This document shows positions 1 to 5,717 of a stretch of 6,920 nt of DNA, piece by piece. Numbering within the stretch: position 1 is the first letter of the stretch; each line of letters begins with the position of its first letter. The notes beneath the pieces were generated by a model. It searched no databases and was not told where the DNA came from. It saw only the letters and a list, made by a program, of their open reading frames with translations. Location of the stretch: contig JAAZZY010000082.1 in assembly GCA_014239035.1 (NCBI GenBank), forward strand, positions 1-6,920, written 5' to 3'. The position numbers were made by a program, and so were the translations under genes. Source of the DNA: Chlamydiia bacterium. Its GTDB lineage: Bacteria; Chlamydiota; Chlamydiia; Chlamydiales; JAAZZY01.

Positions 1-227
1 GAGCGTCTCGCAATGGAAGAGATTCTCATGCACAGCGTTTAGGTGTGAAAAGAGCTGATGGGCAATTCGTAAAGGCAGGCAGCATTCTGATCAGACAAAG
101 AGGTACTAAATGGCACCCGGCTATGAATGTCGGTCGTGGCAAAGATGATACTCTTTTTGCTCTCGTGGATGGGAAAGTCAGCTTTAGATCTTCTAAAAAG
201 ACTTTTGTATCCGTAATCCCTGCATAA
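1..227 (+). CDS. rpmA: 50S ribosomal protein L27 (partial, 5' end missing)
   Basis: The reading frame is open from base 3 to the TAA at 225-227 and gives the last 74 residues of bacterial ribosomal protein L27. L27 is a large-subunit protein whose N-terminal tail reaches towards the peptidyl transferase centre. The visible part starts with ASRNGRDS and continues through the family-typical LGVKR, GSILIRQRGTKWHPA and NVGRGKDDTLFAL segments, ending in a basic/hydrophobic strand. Compared with full-length L27, only about eight N-terminal residues should lie outside the window. The stop is 6 bases before obgE. The order rpmA-obgE is a common bacterial arrangement and is retained in chlamydiae, where rplU normally precedes it. 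The family assignment is essentially certain. Confidence 0.97.
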   Translation, partial: ASRNGRDSHAQRLGVKRADGQFVKAGSILIRQRGTKWHPAMNVGRGKDDTLFALVDGKVSFRSSKKTFVSVIPA

Positions 228-233
228 ATATAA

Positions 234-1229
234 ATGTTTACAGACTCTATTAGAATCAAGATTATCGCTGGAAAAGGTGGCAATGGTATTGTTGCGTGGC
301 GACGCGAAAAATACATGCCTAAAGGTGGGCCCTATGGTGGAAATGGGGGGCGCGGAGGTGACGTCGTAGTTCAGGGAGACGAAAACTTCTTTTCTCTAGA
401 TAGATTTCGTAATAAGCGTCTCATCAAAGCCGAATCTGGTGGAGATGGAAAACCCAATTGCCAGCAAGGCAGAACCGGAAGAAATCACGTTATCAAGGTT
501 CCTTGTGGCACTCTAGTCAAAGACCCTAAAACGGGTGTCGTTTTATGCGATATCACCGAAAATGGTCAAAAAGAGACTATATGCACTGGTGGACGTGGTG
601 GACGTGGTAATGCATCATTCAAAAGCTCAGTTCGAAGAGCTCCAAGCTTTAGCACCCCGGGTACAGAAGGGGAAGAGCTTGCAATAGAGCTTGAACTTAA
701 ACTCATTGCTGATATTGGCCTTGTTGGTTTTCCAAATGCAGGTAAATCAACCCTTATTAATACTCTTACGCATTCACATGCAAAATGTGCAAATTATCCC
801 TTTACAACCTTAAGCCCCAATCTTGGATTTATAGAAACCAAGGATTACCGCAGATTTTTTATTGCTGATATCCCTGGAATCATAGAAGGGGCTCATAAAA
901 ATAAAGGTCTAGGGCTTCTATTTCTAAGGCATATTGAAAGAACCAAGATTCTCTTTTTTATACTAGATATTACTCAAGAGAACCCAGTAGAAGAATACCA
1001 AATCCTTCGCTCAGAAATTGAGCAGTACAACCCCCAGATCTTAGAAAAACCCTCATTTGTTTTACTCAATAAGTGTGATGAAGGGAATTTTGACGAAAAA
1101 ATTGAAGCTTTTAGAAGCGCCTGCCTTGATCAAAGGGTTTTAGAGATCTCAGCAAAAGTTGGAGATGGTCTTGAAGAACTCAAAAATGTTCTTTTTGATC
1201 TTGAAGAGCTTGCCTTATCATACTCTTGA
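234..1229 (+). CDS. obgE: Obg family GTPase (ribosome assembly/stress GTPase)
   Basis: A 331-residue Obg/CgtA GTPase, a large-subunit assembly factor that also responds to nucleotide status. Residues 1-158 form the glycine-rich Obg fold, with typical GKGGNG, KGGPYGGNGGRGGD and GGRGGRGNASF runs. The G domain follows: P-loop GFPNAGKST (165-173), switch I threonines in TTLSPNLG (191-198), DIPG (212-215), NKCD (279-282) and SAK (306-308). There is no extended C-terminal OCT domain or acidic tail, so this is the short Obg form. The ATG lies 6 bases after the rpmA stop with no convincing Shine-Dalgarno, which suggests translation coupled to rpmA. The 3' end overlaps the convergent permease gene by 12 bases. 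All GTPase motifs are intact. Confidence 0.97.
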   Translation: MFTDSIRIKIIAGKGGNGIVAWRREKYMPKGGPYGGNGGRGGDVVVQGDENFFSLDRFRNKRLIKAESGGDGKPNCQQGRTGRNHVIKVPCGTLVKDPKTGVVLCDITENGQKETICTGGRGGRGNASFKSSVRRAPSFSTPGTEGEELAIELELKLIADIGLVGFPNAGKSTLINTLTHSHAKCANYPFTTLSPNLGFIETKDYRRFFIADIPGIIEGAHKNKGLGLLFLRHIERTKILFFILDITQENPVEEYQILRSEIEQYNPQILEKPSFVLLNKCDEGNFDEKIEAFRSACLDQRVLEISAKVGDGLEELKNVLFDLEELALSYS

Positions 1230-2063
1230 TCTAAGCCTTTTTCTTTTCATCATCAAAGTAACCACATACACAAGCCCCGAAATCAAAGCAATTGTGGCAC
1301 CAGTAGGCAGGCTGAAAGTGAAAGCTGTGTAAATGCCGACGTAGCAAAAGGCAACGTTGAGTAAAATAGCCAGCCCCATCATATATGGGAGTGATCGCGT
1401 AAAGAGATTGGCCATGGTAGCTGGAACAATGAGCATGGTAATGACTAATATAGCCCCAACAATCTGCATCATAAGCACAACGGTTGTGGCAATCAGTAGA
1501 AGTAAAACCATATAAAGAAATTTAGTGTTTATTCCCTGAAGGCGTGCCTGCTTTTCATCAAAACATAAAGTTAAAAGTTTATTATACTTGAAGACAACAA
1601 CTGCTAAAACAATCAAATTTAATATAGCTAAAAGCCAAAGCTCAGTTGATGAAACCCATAAAATATTTCCAATAAGGTAATTGCCTAGCTCAATTTTAGG
1701 TCCTGGTGAAGTCGCTAAAAATAAAATGCCAAGTGCCAAGCCAATAGTCCATATAGAGGCAATTATTGAGTCTTCTCTCTCGCGATAATTAAGGTGGATC
1801 CATCCAAGTGCTAAAGCAGAAAGCCAACCAGCAATGAGCGCTCCGCACAATGGTGAGAGCCACATAATTCCAAAGACACTTTTAAGCCACACACTAAGCC
1901 CAATTCCCCCTAATATGGAGTGAGCAATTCCTCCGCTAATAAATGCCAAGCGACGAATCACTACAAAAGAGCCTATGACCCCACTTGCAATAGAGGCAAA
2001 GAGTGTTGCAATAAGAGCGTACTGTAAAATAGAATGGTTTAGTAGAGCGGTTATAAAGCTCAT
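1218..2063 (-). CDS. Metal ABC transporter permease (ABC-3/ZnuB-MntB family)
   Basis: A 281-residue, very hydrophobic protein with about eight or nine predicted membrane spans. It is the inner-membrane channel of a divalent metal importer. Family hallmarks are the RRLAFISGGIAHSILGGIGL region (37-56), EDSIIASIW (97-105), the cytoplasmic coupling segment around FDEKQARLQGI (168-178), the IVGAILVITMLIVPA helix (201-215) and PTGATIALISGL (253-264). The C-terminus is basic (KRKRLRSR), as expected for a cytoplasmic tail. I chose the ATG at 2063, not an in-frame start 17 codons upstream: it overlaps the ATPase stop as ATGA and has a GAGGGGG ribosome site 7 bases before it, a classic coupling arrangement. 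It is the last gene of the operon and overlaps the end of obgE. Whether the metal is zinc or manganese cannot be read from the permease. Confidence 0.94.
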   Translation of the reverse strand: MSFITALLNHSILQYALIATLFASIASGVIGSFVVIRRLAFISGGIAHSILGGIGLSVWLKSVFGIMWLSPLCGALIAGWLSALALGWIHLNYREREDSIIASIWTIGLALGILFLATSPGPKIELGNYLIGNILWVSSTELWLLAILNLIVLAVVVFKYNKLLTLCFDEKQARLQGINTKFLYMVLLLLIATTVVLMMQIVGAILVITMLIVPATMANLFTRSLPYMMGLAILLNVAFCYVGIYTAFTFSLPTGATIALISGLVYVVTLMMKRKRLRSRV

Positions 2064-2776
2064 ATAAGAGCCCCCTCTTTTTCTGTGTAGAGGCCCATAG
2101 AGAAGTGTTGGCACACTTCACTAGGTTTAAGCTCTGATAGATGACCGTGAATGCAAAAAACGCGGTCTGAATTTTTTCCTATATGATCTAAATCATGGGT
2201 CACCATGATAATAGTTAACTTTCTTTTAAGGTTTCTTAAGATCTTGTCGATAGCAAGCTGCGCTGAATGGTCAATACATGATGTTGGCTCATCCAATAGT
2301 AATATCTGAGGATCTGAGGCTAGTGCTCTTGCAATTAAGACGCGCTGCACCTGGCCTCCAGAGAGCTCTCCAATAGGGTGGTCAATAAATTCATCCATGT
2401 CTACTTGTTTTAGAGCAACAAGGGCTTTAATTTTATCTTTCTCTTGATATTTGCCATGCCAAGGCAGCTTAGAAAGGCGCCCTGATAATACAACTTCAAA
2501 TACTGATGTAGGAAAGAGTTTATCAAAGGCAAAAACTTGGGGGACATATGCAATTTTACTTTGCGTAGCTTTAGGGCTCTTTCCGTTGATCTTAAGGTAT
2601 CCAGAGCTAGGTTCAATAAAACCCATCAATAGTTTTAATAGAGTTGTCTTTCCGCCGCCATTTGGGCCAATCACATGAATAAATTCACCAGGATAAATAC
2701 AAAGGGATACATCTTTTAAGATTGGAGTTTGGTCATACTCAAAATGAATTTTATGGAAGCGAATGATCTCGTGCAT
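2060..2776 (-). CDS. Metal ABC transporter ATP-binding protein (ZnuC/MntA-like)
   Basis: A 238-residue ABC ATPase that powers import of a divalent metal from the cytoplasmic face of the permease. Motifs appear in order: Walker A GPNGGGKTT (37-45), Q-loop YVPQ with Q80, signature LSGGQ (138-142), Walker B LLLDE (159-163), D-loop SCID (166-169) and switch histidine H194 in VTHD. The FAFDKLFPTSVFEVVLSGR segment after the Q-loop is typical of zinc/manganese transporter ATPases. The start is well supported by AGGGGA about 8 bases upstream, and there is a single base between it and the binding-protein stop. Downstream it overlaps the permease start by four bases (ATGA). All catalytic residues are present, so it should be functional. 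Confidence 0.95.
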   Translation of the reverse strand: MHEIIRFHKIHFEYDQTPILKDVSLCIYPGEFIHVIGPNGGGKTTLLKLLMGFIEPSSGYLKINGKSPKATQSKIAYVPQVFAFDKLFPTSVFEVVLSGRLSKLPWHGKYQEKDKIKALVALKQVDMDEFIDHPIGELSGGQVQRVLIARALASDPQILLLDEPTSCIDHSAQLAIDKILRNLKRKLTIIMVTHDLDHIGKNSDRVFCIHGHLSELKPSEVCQHFSMGLYTEKEGALI

Positions 2777-2777
2777 T

Positions 2778-3647
2778 TTAGTTTTCCCCTAATTTCTTTC
2801 CAAAAGACTGCATATTTTCAAAGTAGTTTTCAGAGTAGGGGTTTACTTCAACCATTTTAAGATTCAATGATTCAGCTGCAAGCTTTGCCATTTTGTAGCT
2901 GTGCTGTTTTTGAACATAAATAGTCTTAATTTTCTTTTGCTTGATCGTATCAAAAAGGATTGTCAACTCTTTAGGGGAAGGGTCTTGGGTTTCATTTTCT
3001 ATAGCTAGCTGATTCAAGCCATAGTCTCTACAAAAATAACCAAAGGCTGGGTGAGAAACTAACAGGTATGGTGAGTTGCAATCTGCTGTTTGTGAAGTTA
3101 GCTCTGAGTCAAGTTTGTCAAAGTCAATATTAATTTCTTTAAGTCTTTGATCTATTATTTCACTCTTTTGAGGGTAAAGATCTTTTAGGGCCCCTGCCAT
3201 CATATTGATTTGGGTCTTCATCACTTTTGGGCTCATCCAAAAATGGCGATCTTCCATAGTATGCTTATGACTATGATGAGGGCAGCAGAGTTGAAGGGTT
3301 TTTGAAACATTATGGTCTAAATGGATCACTTTTAAAGCAGGGTCATTGCGCTTGATGATAGGTAAAAAATGATCTTCAAAGGGCTCTCCAACTAAAAACC
3401 ACGCTTTAGCATTAAAGAGGCTGAGCAACTCCTTGGCAGGAGGTTCAAAGCCATGAGGATCTGCAGCCTCTGGTACTAAACTTTTAACAACTATTGTGTT
3501 GTCAGAGAGCCTTTCAACAAAATATTTGTATGGAGCAATAGTAACCAGAATCTCTGGTTTTGAGATGCTTTGTTTCTTAGAGGAAAAAAAAGAAGCGCAG
3601 ATAATAAACAGAGGAACCAAAAAAAGTAGTAATAATTTCTTTTTCAT
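2778..3647 (-). CDS. Periplasmic metal-binding protein (cluster A-I, ZnuA/TroA-like)
   Basis: A 289-residue solute-binding protein that captures Zn2+ or Mn2+ in the periplasm for the adjacent ATPase and permease. The N-terminus MKKKLLLLFLVPLFIICAS is a secretion signal or membrane anchor. A Cys follows the hydrophobic core, but Ile just before it makes a poor lipobox. Expected metal-ligand histidines are H65 in DPHGFEP, H135 in DRHFWMSP and H199 in SHPAFGYF. The usual fourth-ligand region reads VNPYS, with Asn269 where many relatives have Asp. A short Cys/His-rich loop (121-135, CCPHHSHKH) precedes H135 and favours zinc. I chose the ATG at 3647 because it gives a clean Lys-rich n-region. An in-frame ATG at 3674 would add nine residues and lie at or before the proposed transcription start. 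First gene of the operon. Confidence 0.92.
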   Translation of the reverse strand: MKKKLLLLFLVPLFIICASFFSSKKQSISKPEILVTIAPYKYFVERLSDNTIVVKSLVPEAADPHGFEPPAKELLSLFNAKAWFLVGEPFEDHFLPIIKRNDPALKVIHLDHNVSKTLQLCCPHHSHKHTMEDRHFWMSPKVMKTQINMMAGALKDLYPQKSEIIDQRLKEINIDFDKLDSELTSQTADCNSPYLLVSHPAFGYFCRDYGLNQLAIENETQDPSPKELTILFDTIKQKKIKTIYVQKQHSYKMAKLAAESLNLKMVEVNPYSENYFENMQSFGKKLGEN

Positions 3648-3676
3648 GCTATTTAATTTACTAAAGATTAACATAT

Positions 3677-3705
3677 ATGATGCTGTAAAAATGCTTATTT
3701 ATCAA
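3677..3705 (-). promoter_or_regulatory. Candidate promoter of the metal transporter operon
   Basis: Read on the minus strand, TTGATA (3705-3700) is followed after 17 bases by CATCAT (3682-3677), a plausible sigma-70/66-type pair with a good -35 and a mediocre -10. Transcription would start near 3670. This supports the 3647 ATG of the binding protein as its start over the ATG at 3674. Found by eye in AT-rich DNA. Confidence 0.35.
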
Positions 3706-3730
3706 GGAAAAACTCAACTTTAATAGTGGT

Positions 3731-3760
3731 AAATCATTATTTGAATTAAATGTTTGATTT
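3731..3760. promoter_or_regulatory. Imperfect AT-rich palindrome in the divergent intergenic region
   Basis: Arms AAATCA (3731-3736) and TGATTT (3755-3760) are inverted repeats around a central AATT (3744-3747), with mismatches between. The left part contains AATCATTAT, which matches the core of a Fur-type box. It lies between the divergent metal transporter operon and the phosphoribosyltransferase gene, where an operator for a metal regulator would make sense. Base composition alone could produce it. Confidence 0.2.
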
Positions 3761-3770
3761 GAGATAGCAT
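3741..3770 (+). promoter_or_regulatory. Weak candidate promoter of the phosphoribosyltransferase gene
   Basis: TTGAAT (3741-3746) and TAGCAT (3765-3770) are 18 bases apart, each matching consensus at four of six positions. If real, transcription would start near 3777, leaving the ATG at 3802 as the first start codon and excluding the one at 3769. The match is weak. No better pair was found upstream. Confidence 0.2.
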
Positions 3771-3801
3771 GGCCGTTTTTTTTAACATAAATAGGCATGC
3801 A

Positions 3802-4440
3802 ATGAAGAAATGTATTTTCTGTTTGGGGTTATTCGTTATGACAAATATAGGGCTAAATGCAAGTGATGGTAAGACCAAAGTTTTGGCTCATTCAAAGTAT
3901 AAAGATATTTTGGAACAAGCTGAAAAGCTTTATTCAAAAAATGATATGACACAAGCTATAGATAAGATGGCAAAAGAGATTGCCGTAAAGCTTGAAGACA
4001 AAAATCCTATTTTTGTCTGCGTGCTCAACGGGGCTATCATTCCTATGGGTCAGCTTATGACTCGCTTAGATTTTCCACTGCAAGTAGACTATATCCGCGC
4101 TACCCGCTATGGAGGGAAACTCCAAGGTGGAGAACTGCAAATTTTAGCTGAGCCAGAAGCTGCTTTTGCAAATAGAGTCGTTGTGCTTGTTGAAGACATC
4201 GTAGATACAGGAAAGACCCTAGAGGGTGTTATTGAATACTGCTACAATAAGGGCGCTGAGAGGGTCTACACTGCTTCTTTAATAGACAAGCAAGGTGTTC
4301 GCCCTGAAGGTGGCTTGGAGGTAGATTTTGTAGGTCTCAAAATTCCTAATAAATTCATCATCGGATTTGGCTTAGATTATGAGGGATACTTCCGCAATCT
4401 AGATGGTATCTACGTGATGCCTATCAAAGAACTTTTTTAA
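3802..4440 (+). CDS. hpt: Hypoxanthine/guanine phosphoribosyltransferase with putative signal peptide
   Basis: A 212-residue type I phosphoribosyltransferase, expected to convert hypoxanthine or guanine plus PRPP to IMP or GMP. The PRPP loop VVLVEDIVDTGKTL carries the acidic pair E131-D132 and the likely general base D135. K163 (LIDK), F185 (IPNKF) and D192 (GLDY) match purine- and metal-site residues of HPRTs. The ATRY segment (100-103) and overall layout resemble, from memory, the roughly 185-residue gammaproteobacterial enzymes. Oddly, about 28 extra N-terminal residues precede the core. They begin MKKCIFCLGLF and end GLNAS, forming a basic n-region, hydrophobic core and possible cleavage after A20, which suggests export. 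The start choice is uncertain: an in-frame ATG at 3769 adds eleven residues, and 3838 would remove most of the hydrophobic segment. The enzyme family is secure; export and exact purine specificity are inferred. Confidence 0.88.
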   Translation: MKKCIFCLGLFVMTNIGLNASDGKTKVLAHSKYKDILEQAEKLYSKNDMTQAIDKMAKEIAVKLEDKNPIFVCVLNGAIIPMGQLMTRLDFPLQVDYIRATRYGGKLQGGELQILAEPEAAFANRVVVLVEDIVDTGKTLEGVIEYCYNKGAERVYTASLIDKQGVRPEGGLEVDFVGLKIPNKFIIGFGLDYEGYFRNLDGIYVMPIKELF

Positions 4441-4443
4441 GAT

Positions 4444-4472
4444 TGTACAATAGGGCGCTGTTTAGCTAAAAT
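4444..4472 (+). promoter_or_regulatory. Candidate promoter of tRNA-Ser
   Basis: TGTACA (4444-4449) and TAAAAT (4467-4472) are separated by 17 bases and match the consensus at four and five of six positions. The predicted start near 4479 would give a leader of about ten bases before the tRNA, a usual length for a single tRNA transcript. Confidence 0.4.
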
Positions 4473-4488
4473 GTCGTCCTATTTCTTT

Positions 4489-4575
4489 GGAGGAGTGTCT
4501 GAGCGGCCGAAGGAGCACGCTTGGAAAGCGTGTGTACGTGAAAACGTACCGTGGGTTCGAATCCCACCTCCTCCG
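4489..4575 (+). tRNA. tRNA-Ser (anticodon GGA)
   Basis: An 87-base class II tRNA. The acceptor stem GGAGGAG (4489-4495) pairs with CTCCTCC (4568-4574), followed by discriminator G, typical of tRNA-Ser. The anticodon stem is CACGC/GCGTG with loop TTGGAAA, giving anticodon GGA, which reads UCU and UCC. A long variable arm (TACG TGAAAA CGTA) precedes the T arm GTGGG-TTCGAAT-CCCAC (4551-4567). The 3' CCA is not encoded: ATG follows directly. The gene stands alone between the phosphoribosyltransferase gene and the convergent Nif11-type gene. Every arm pairs, so identity is secure. Confidence 0.97.
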
Positions 4576-4582
4576 ATGTTTT

Positions 4583-4601
4583 CTTAAGAGGTCTTCTTAA
4601 G
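4583..4601. repeat. Small inverted repeat just downstream of tRNA-Ser
   Basis: CTTAAGA (4583-4589) and TCTTAAG (4595-4601) form a perfect 7-bp stem with a 5-base loop, starting 8 bases after the tRNA. A third CTTAAG lies at 4613-4618. The stem is AT-rich and no T-run follows, so it is a poor intrinsic terminator. It may assist 3' processing of the tRNA or be incidental. Confidence 0.3.
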
Positions 4602-4639
4602 CAACCTTTACCCTTAAGGATGAGAGTGTAATAAAGGCT

Positions 4640-5188
4640 CTAAAGGGAAAGATCTCCTGCAGCGACTTTGCAAGCGATGGAGTCATCGACTTGAGTAATC
4701 ACAGTGGTCTGATAGCGAATTAATGCGTATAGACTGAATTTGCAGCCTAAAGCTGCTGTCTTATTTATAAGGTCATTAAAGGTGTGCTTAGTTTTAATCT
4801 TCTTCTGAAGTGCATTATCTTTTTCTAATAAGATTAAAAATTTTGAAAGAGCAGCATTTTGAGGGTCTACTTTATTTCCAGTGCAAAGTAACTGGGTTAA
4901 CCAAAATCCAGACCGTTCTAAAAATCCAGAGCCACCTCTTCCCCATTGAGCCACTGTTTGAGGTTTTTTTCCAGCTGCAAGTAGATCAAGTTCATTTTCA
5001 GGAGAGGCCAATATTCTGTGAGCTTGGGCTTTAATAATTTCTGCTGAAGTAATGTTAAAACCTAGTTCTCTTCCAATATCTTCAACTTCAGAGAGCTCTT
5101 TTGTTTCATATAGTCTTTCCTGCAAATGCTTATCTGTTGTGACTCTTTCAAAAAACGCTTTTAATTGGACAGAATGGTGTGTAGACAT
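4640..5188 (-). CDS. Tandem Nif11-like domain protein (RiPP-leader-like), function unknown
   Basis: A 182-residue protein whose N-terminal region (7-73) resembles the Nif11 leader-peptide family: VQLKAFFERVTTDKHLQERL, then ELGFNITSAEI, ending LLAAG. Residues 112-178 (LSKFLILLEKDNALQKKI, then LGCKFS, ending VAAG) align to it without gaps over 67 positions. Thirteen residues are identical, including D19/D124, LQ22-23/LQ127-128, LG42-43/LG147-148 and the terminal AAG. Nif11 domains usually form leaders of modified peptides, cut after a Gly-Gly-like motif. The 38-residue segment between copies has WGRGGSGF and one Cys; only four residues follow copy two. No signal peptide or membrane segment is visible. 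I chose the ATG at 5188 over an in-frame TTG at 5194 because of the 5' leader from the strong promoter. No modifying enzyme or transporter lies nearby, so the role is open. Confidence 0.8.
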   Translation of the reverse strand: MSTHHSVQLKAFFERVTTDKHLQERLYETKELSEVEDIGRELGFNITSAEIIKAQAHRILASPENELDLLAAGKKPQTVAQWGRGGSGFLERSGFWLTQLLCTGNKVDPQNAALSKFLILLEKDNALQKKIKTKHTFNDLINKTAALGCKFSLYALIRYQTTVITQVDDSIACKVAAGDLSL

Positions 5189-5223
5189 TTCCAATGCTCA
5201 TATTTATTAATTAAACAGGGTTA

Positions 5224-5253
5224 ATTATAAAGCTAATATTATTTTTATTTCAA
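5224..5253 (-). promoter_or_regulatory. Near-consensus promoter of the Nif11-type gene
   Basis: On the minus strand TTGAAA (5253-5248, five of six) is followed after 18 bases by a perfect TATAAT (5229-5224). Transcription would start near 5217, leaving a leader of about 29 bases before the ATG at 5188, with a weak GAG ribosome site in it. This is the best promoter match in the window. Confidence 0.6.
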
Positions 5254-5329
5254 ATGTTTAAAGATTTTAAAATTAGATTTATCATGGTAGTATTAAAATC
5301 AAGAAGATATCCAATTTCTGAGAGAGCAA

Positions 5330-5629
5330 ATGATTCGCCACATAGTGATTATTAATTTTAAGAAAGGTCTCCACAAAGACTACCCAGCTCTATTAGAACA
5401 AACAAGGCCCTTTCTCGACCATATCCCAGGAATAGTCAGCTACAAGATATTTCCAAATACGAGTAAGTACGTTCCGGAAAATGTATATGGCATTGCTGTT
5501 GAAATTGTGTTTGAAGATAAGTTGGCTTTGGATGGTTTCATGGTGCATCCTAAACATGTAGAAGCTAATGCTATTTTCGAAGAATACCTTGCTGATCCTC
5601 CCTTCATGGTGTTGACACACGAAGTATAA
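5330..5629 (+). CDS. Dabb (stress-responsive alpha/beta barrel) domain protein
   Basis: A complete 99-residue protein filling a single Dabb domain, a dimeric alpha/beta ferredoxin-like barrel found in small stress-associated and monooxygenase-like proteins. The family pattern is visible: start MIRHIVIINFKKG (1-13), the helix ending in IPGI (32-35), the strand VYGIAVEIVFED (52-63) and the HPKH motif (73-76) with its paired histidines, then the closing strand PFMVLTHEV. There is no signal peptide, so it should be cytoplasmic. An AG-rich tract (5320-5326) ends 3 bases before the ATG and offers a weak ribosome site. The gene is divergent from the Nif11-type gene and is closed by its own terminator. 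Substrate or exact role cannot be assigned; many family members remain uncharacterised. Confidence 0.88.
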   Translation: MIRHIVIINFKKGLHKDYPALLEQTRPFLDHIPGIVSYKIFPNTSKYVPENVYGIAVEIVFEDKLALDGFMVHPKHVEANAIFEEYLADPPFMVLTHEV

Positions 5630-5644
5630 GTATTTTTTGGGAGG

Positions 5645-5668
5645 GCTCTTTTCATAAAAGAGCTTTTT
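5645..5668 (+). terminator. Intrinsic terminator of the Dabb gene
   Basis: GCTCTTTT (5645-5652) pairs perfectly with AAAAGAGC (5656-5663) around a CAT loop, and TTTTT (5664-5668) follows at once. It begins 15 bases after the Dabb stop codon and separates that gene from the downstream ABC-F gene. The opposite strand has no T-run, so it acts only in the plus direction. Confidence 0.85.
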
Positions 5669-5717
5669 AAAAGGATCATTAAATCACTAAAATTTTTCAA
5701 TAAGAAAAGGTTTTACT

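Noticed and set aside
26..316. Minus-strand 96-codon open frame over rpmA/obgE
   Set aside because: It lies opposite two certain genes, has no recognisable motif and looks like an antisense shadow.
3569..3647. Binding protein as a lipoprotein
   Set aside because: A Cys follows the hydrophobic core, but Ile at the position just before it does not fit a signal-peptidase II lipobox.
3496..3723. Plus-strand 75-codon open frame across the transporter promoter region
   Set aside because: Mostly antisense to the binding-protein gene, with low-complexity residues and no ribosome site.
4551..4575. tRNA-Ser 3' end as an integration attachment site
   Set aside because: I found no second copy of the tRNA 3' end elsewhere in the window and no integrase, so there is no direct support for an integrated element.
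5440..5700. Minus-strand 86-codon open frame over the Dabb gene
   Set aside because: It starts with TTG, crosses the clear terminator and is antisense to a well-supported gene.
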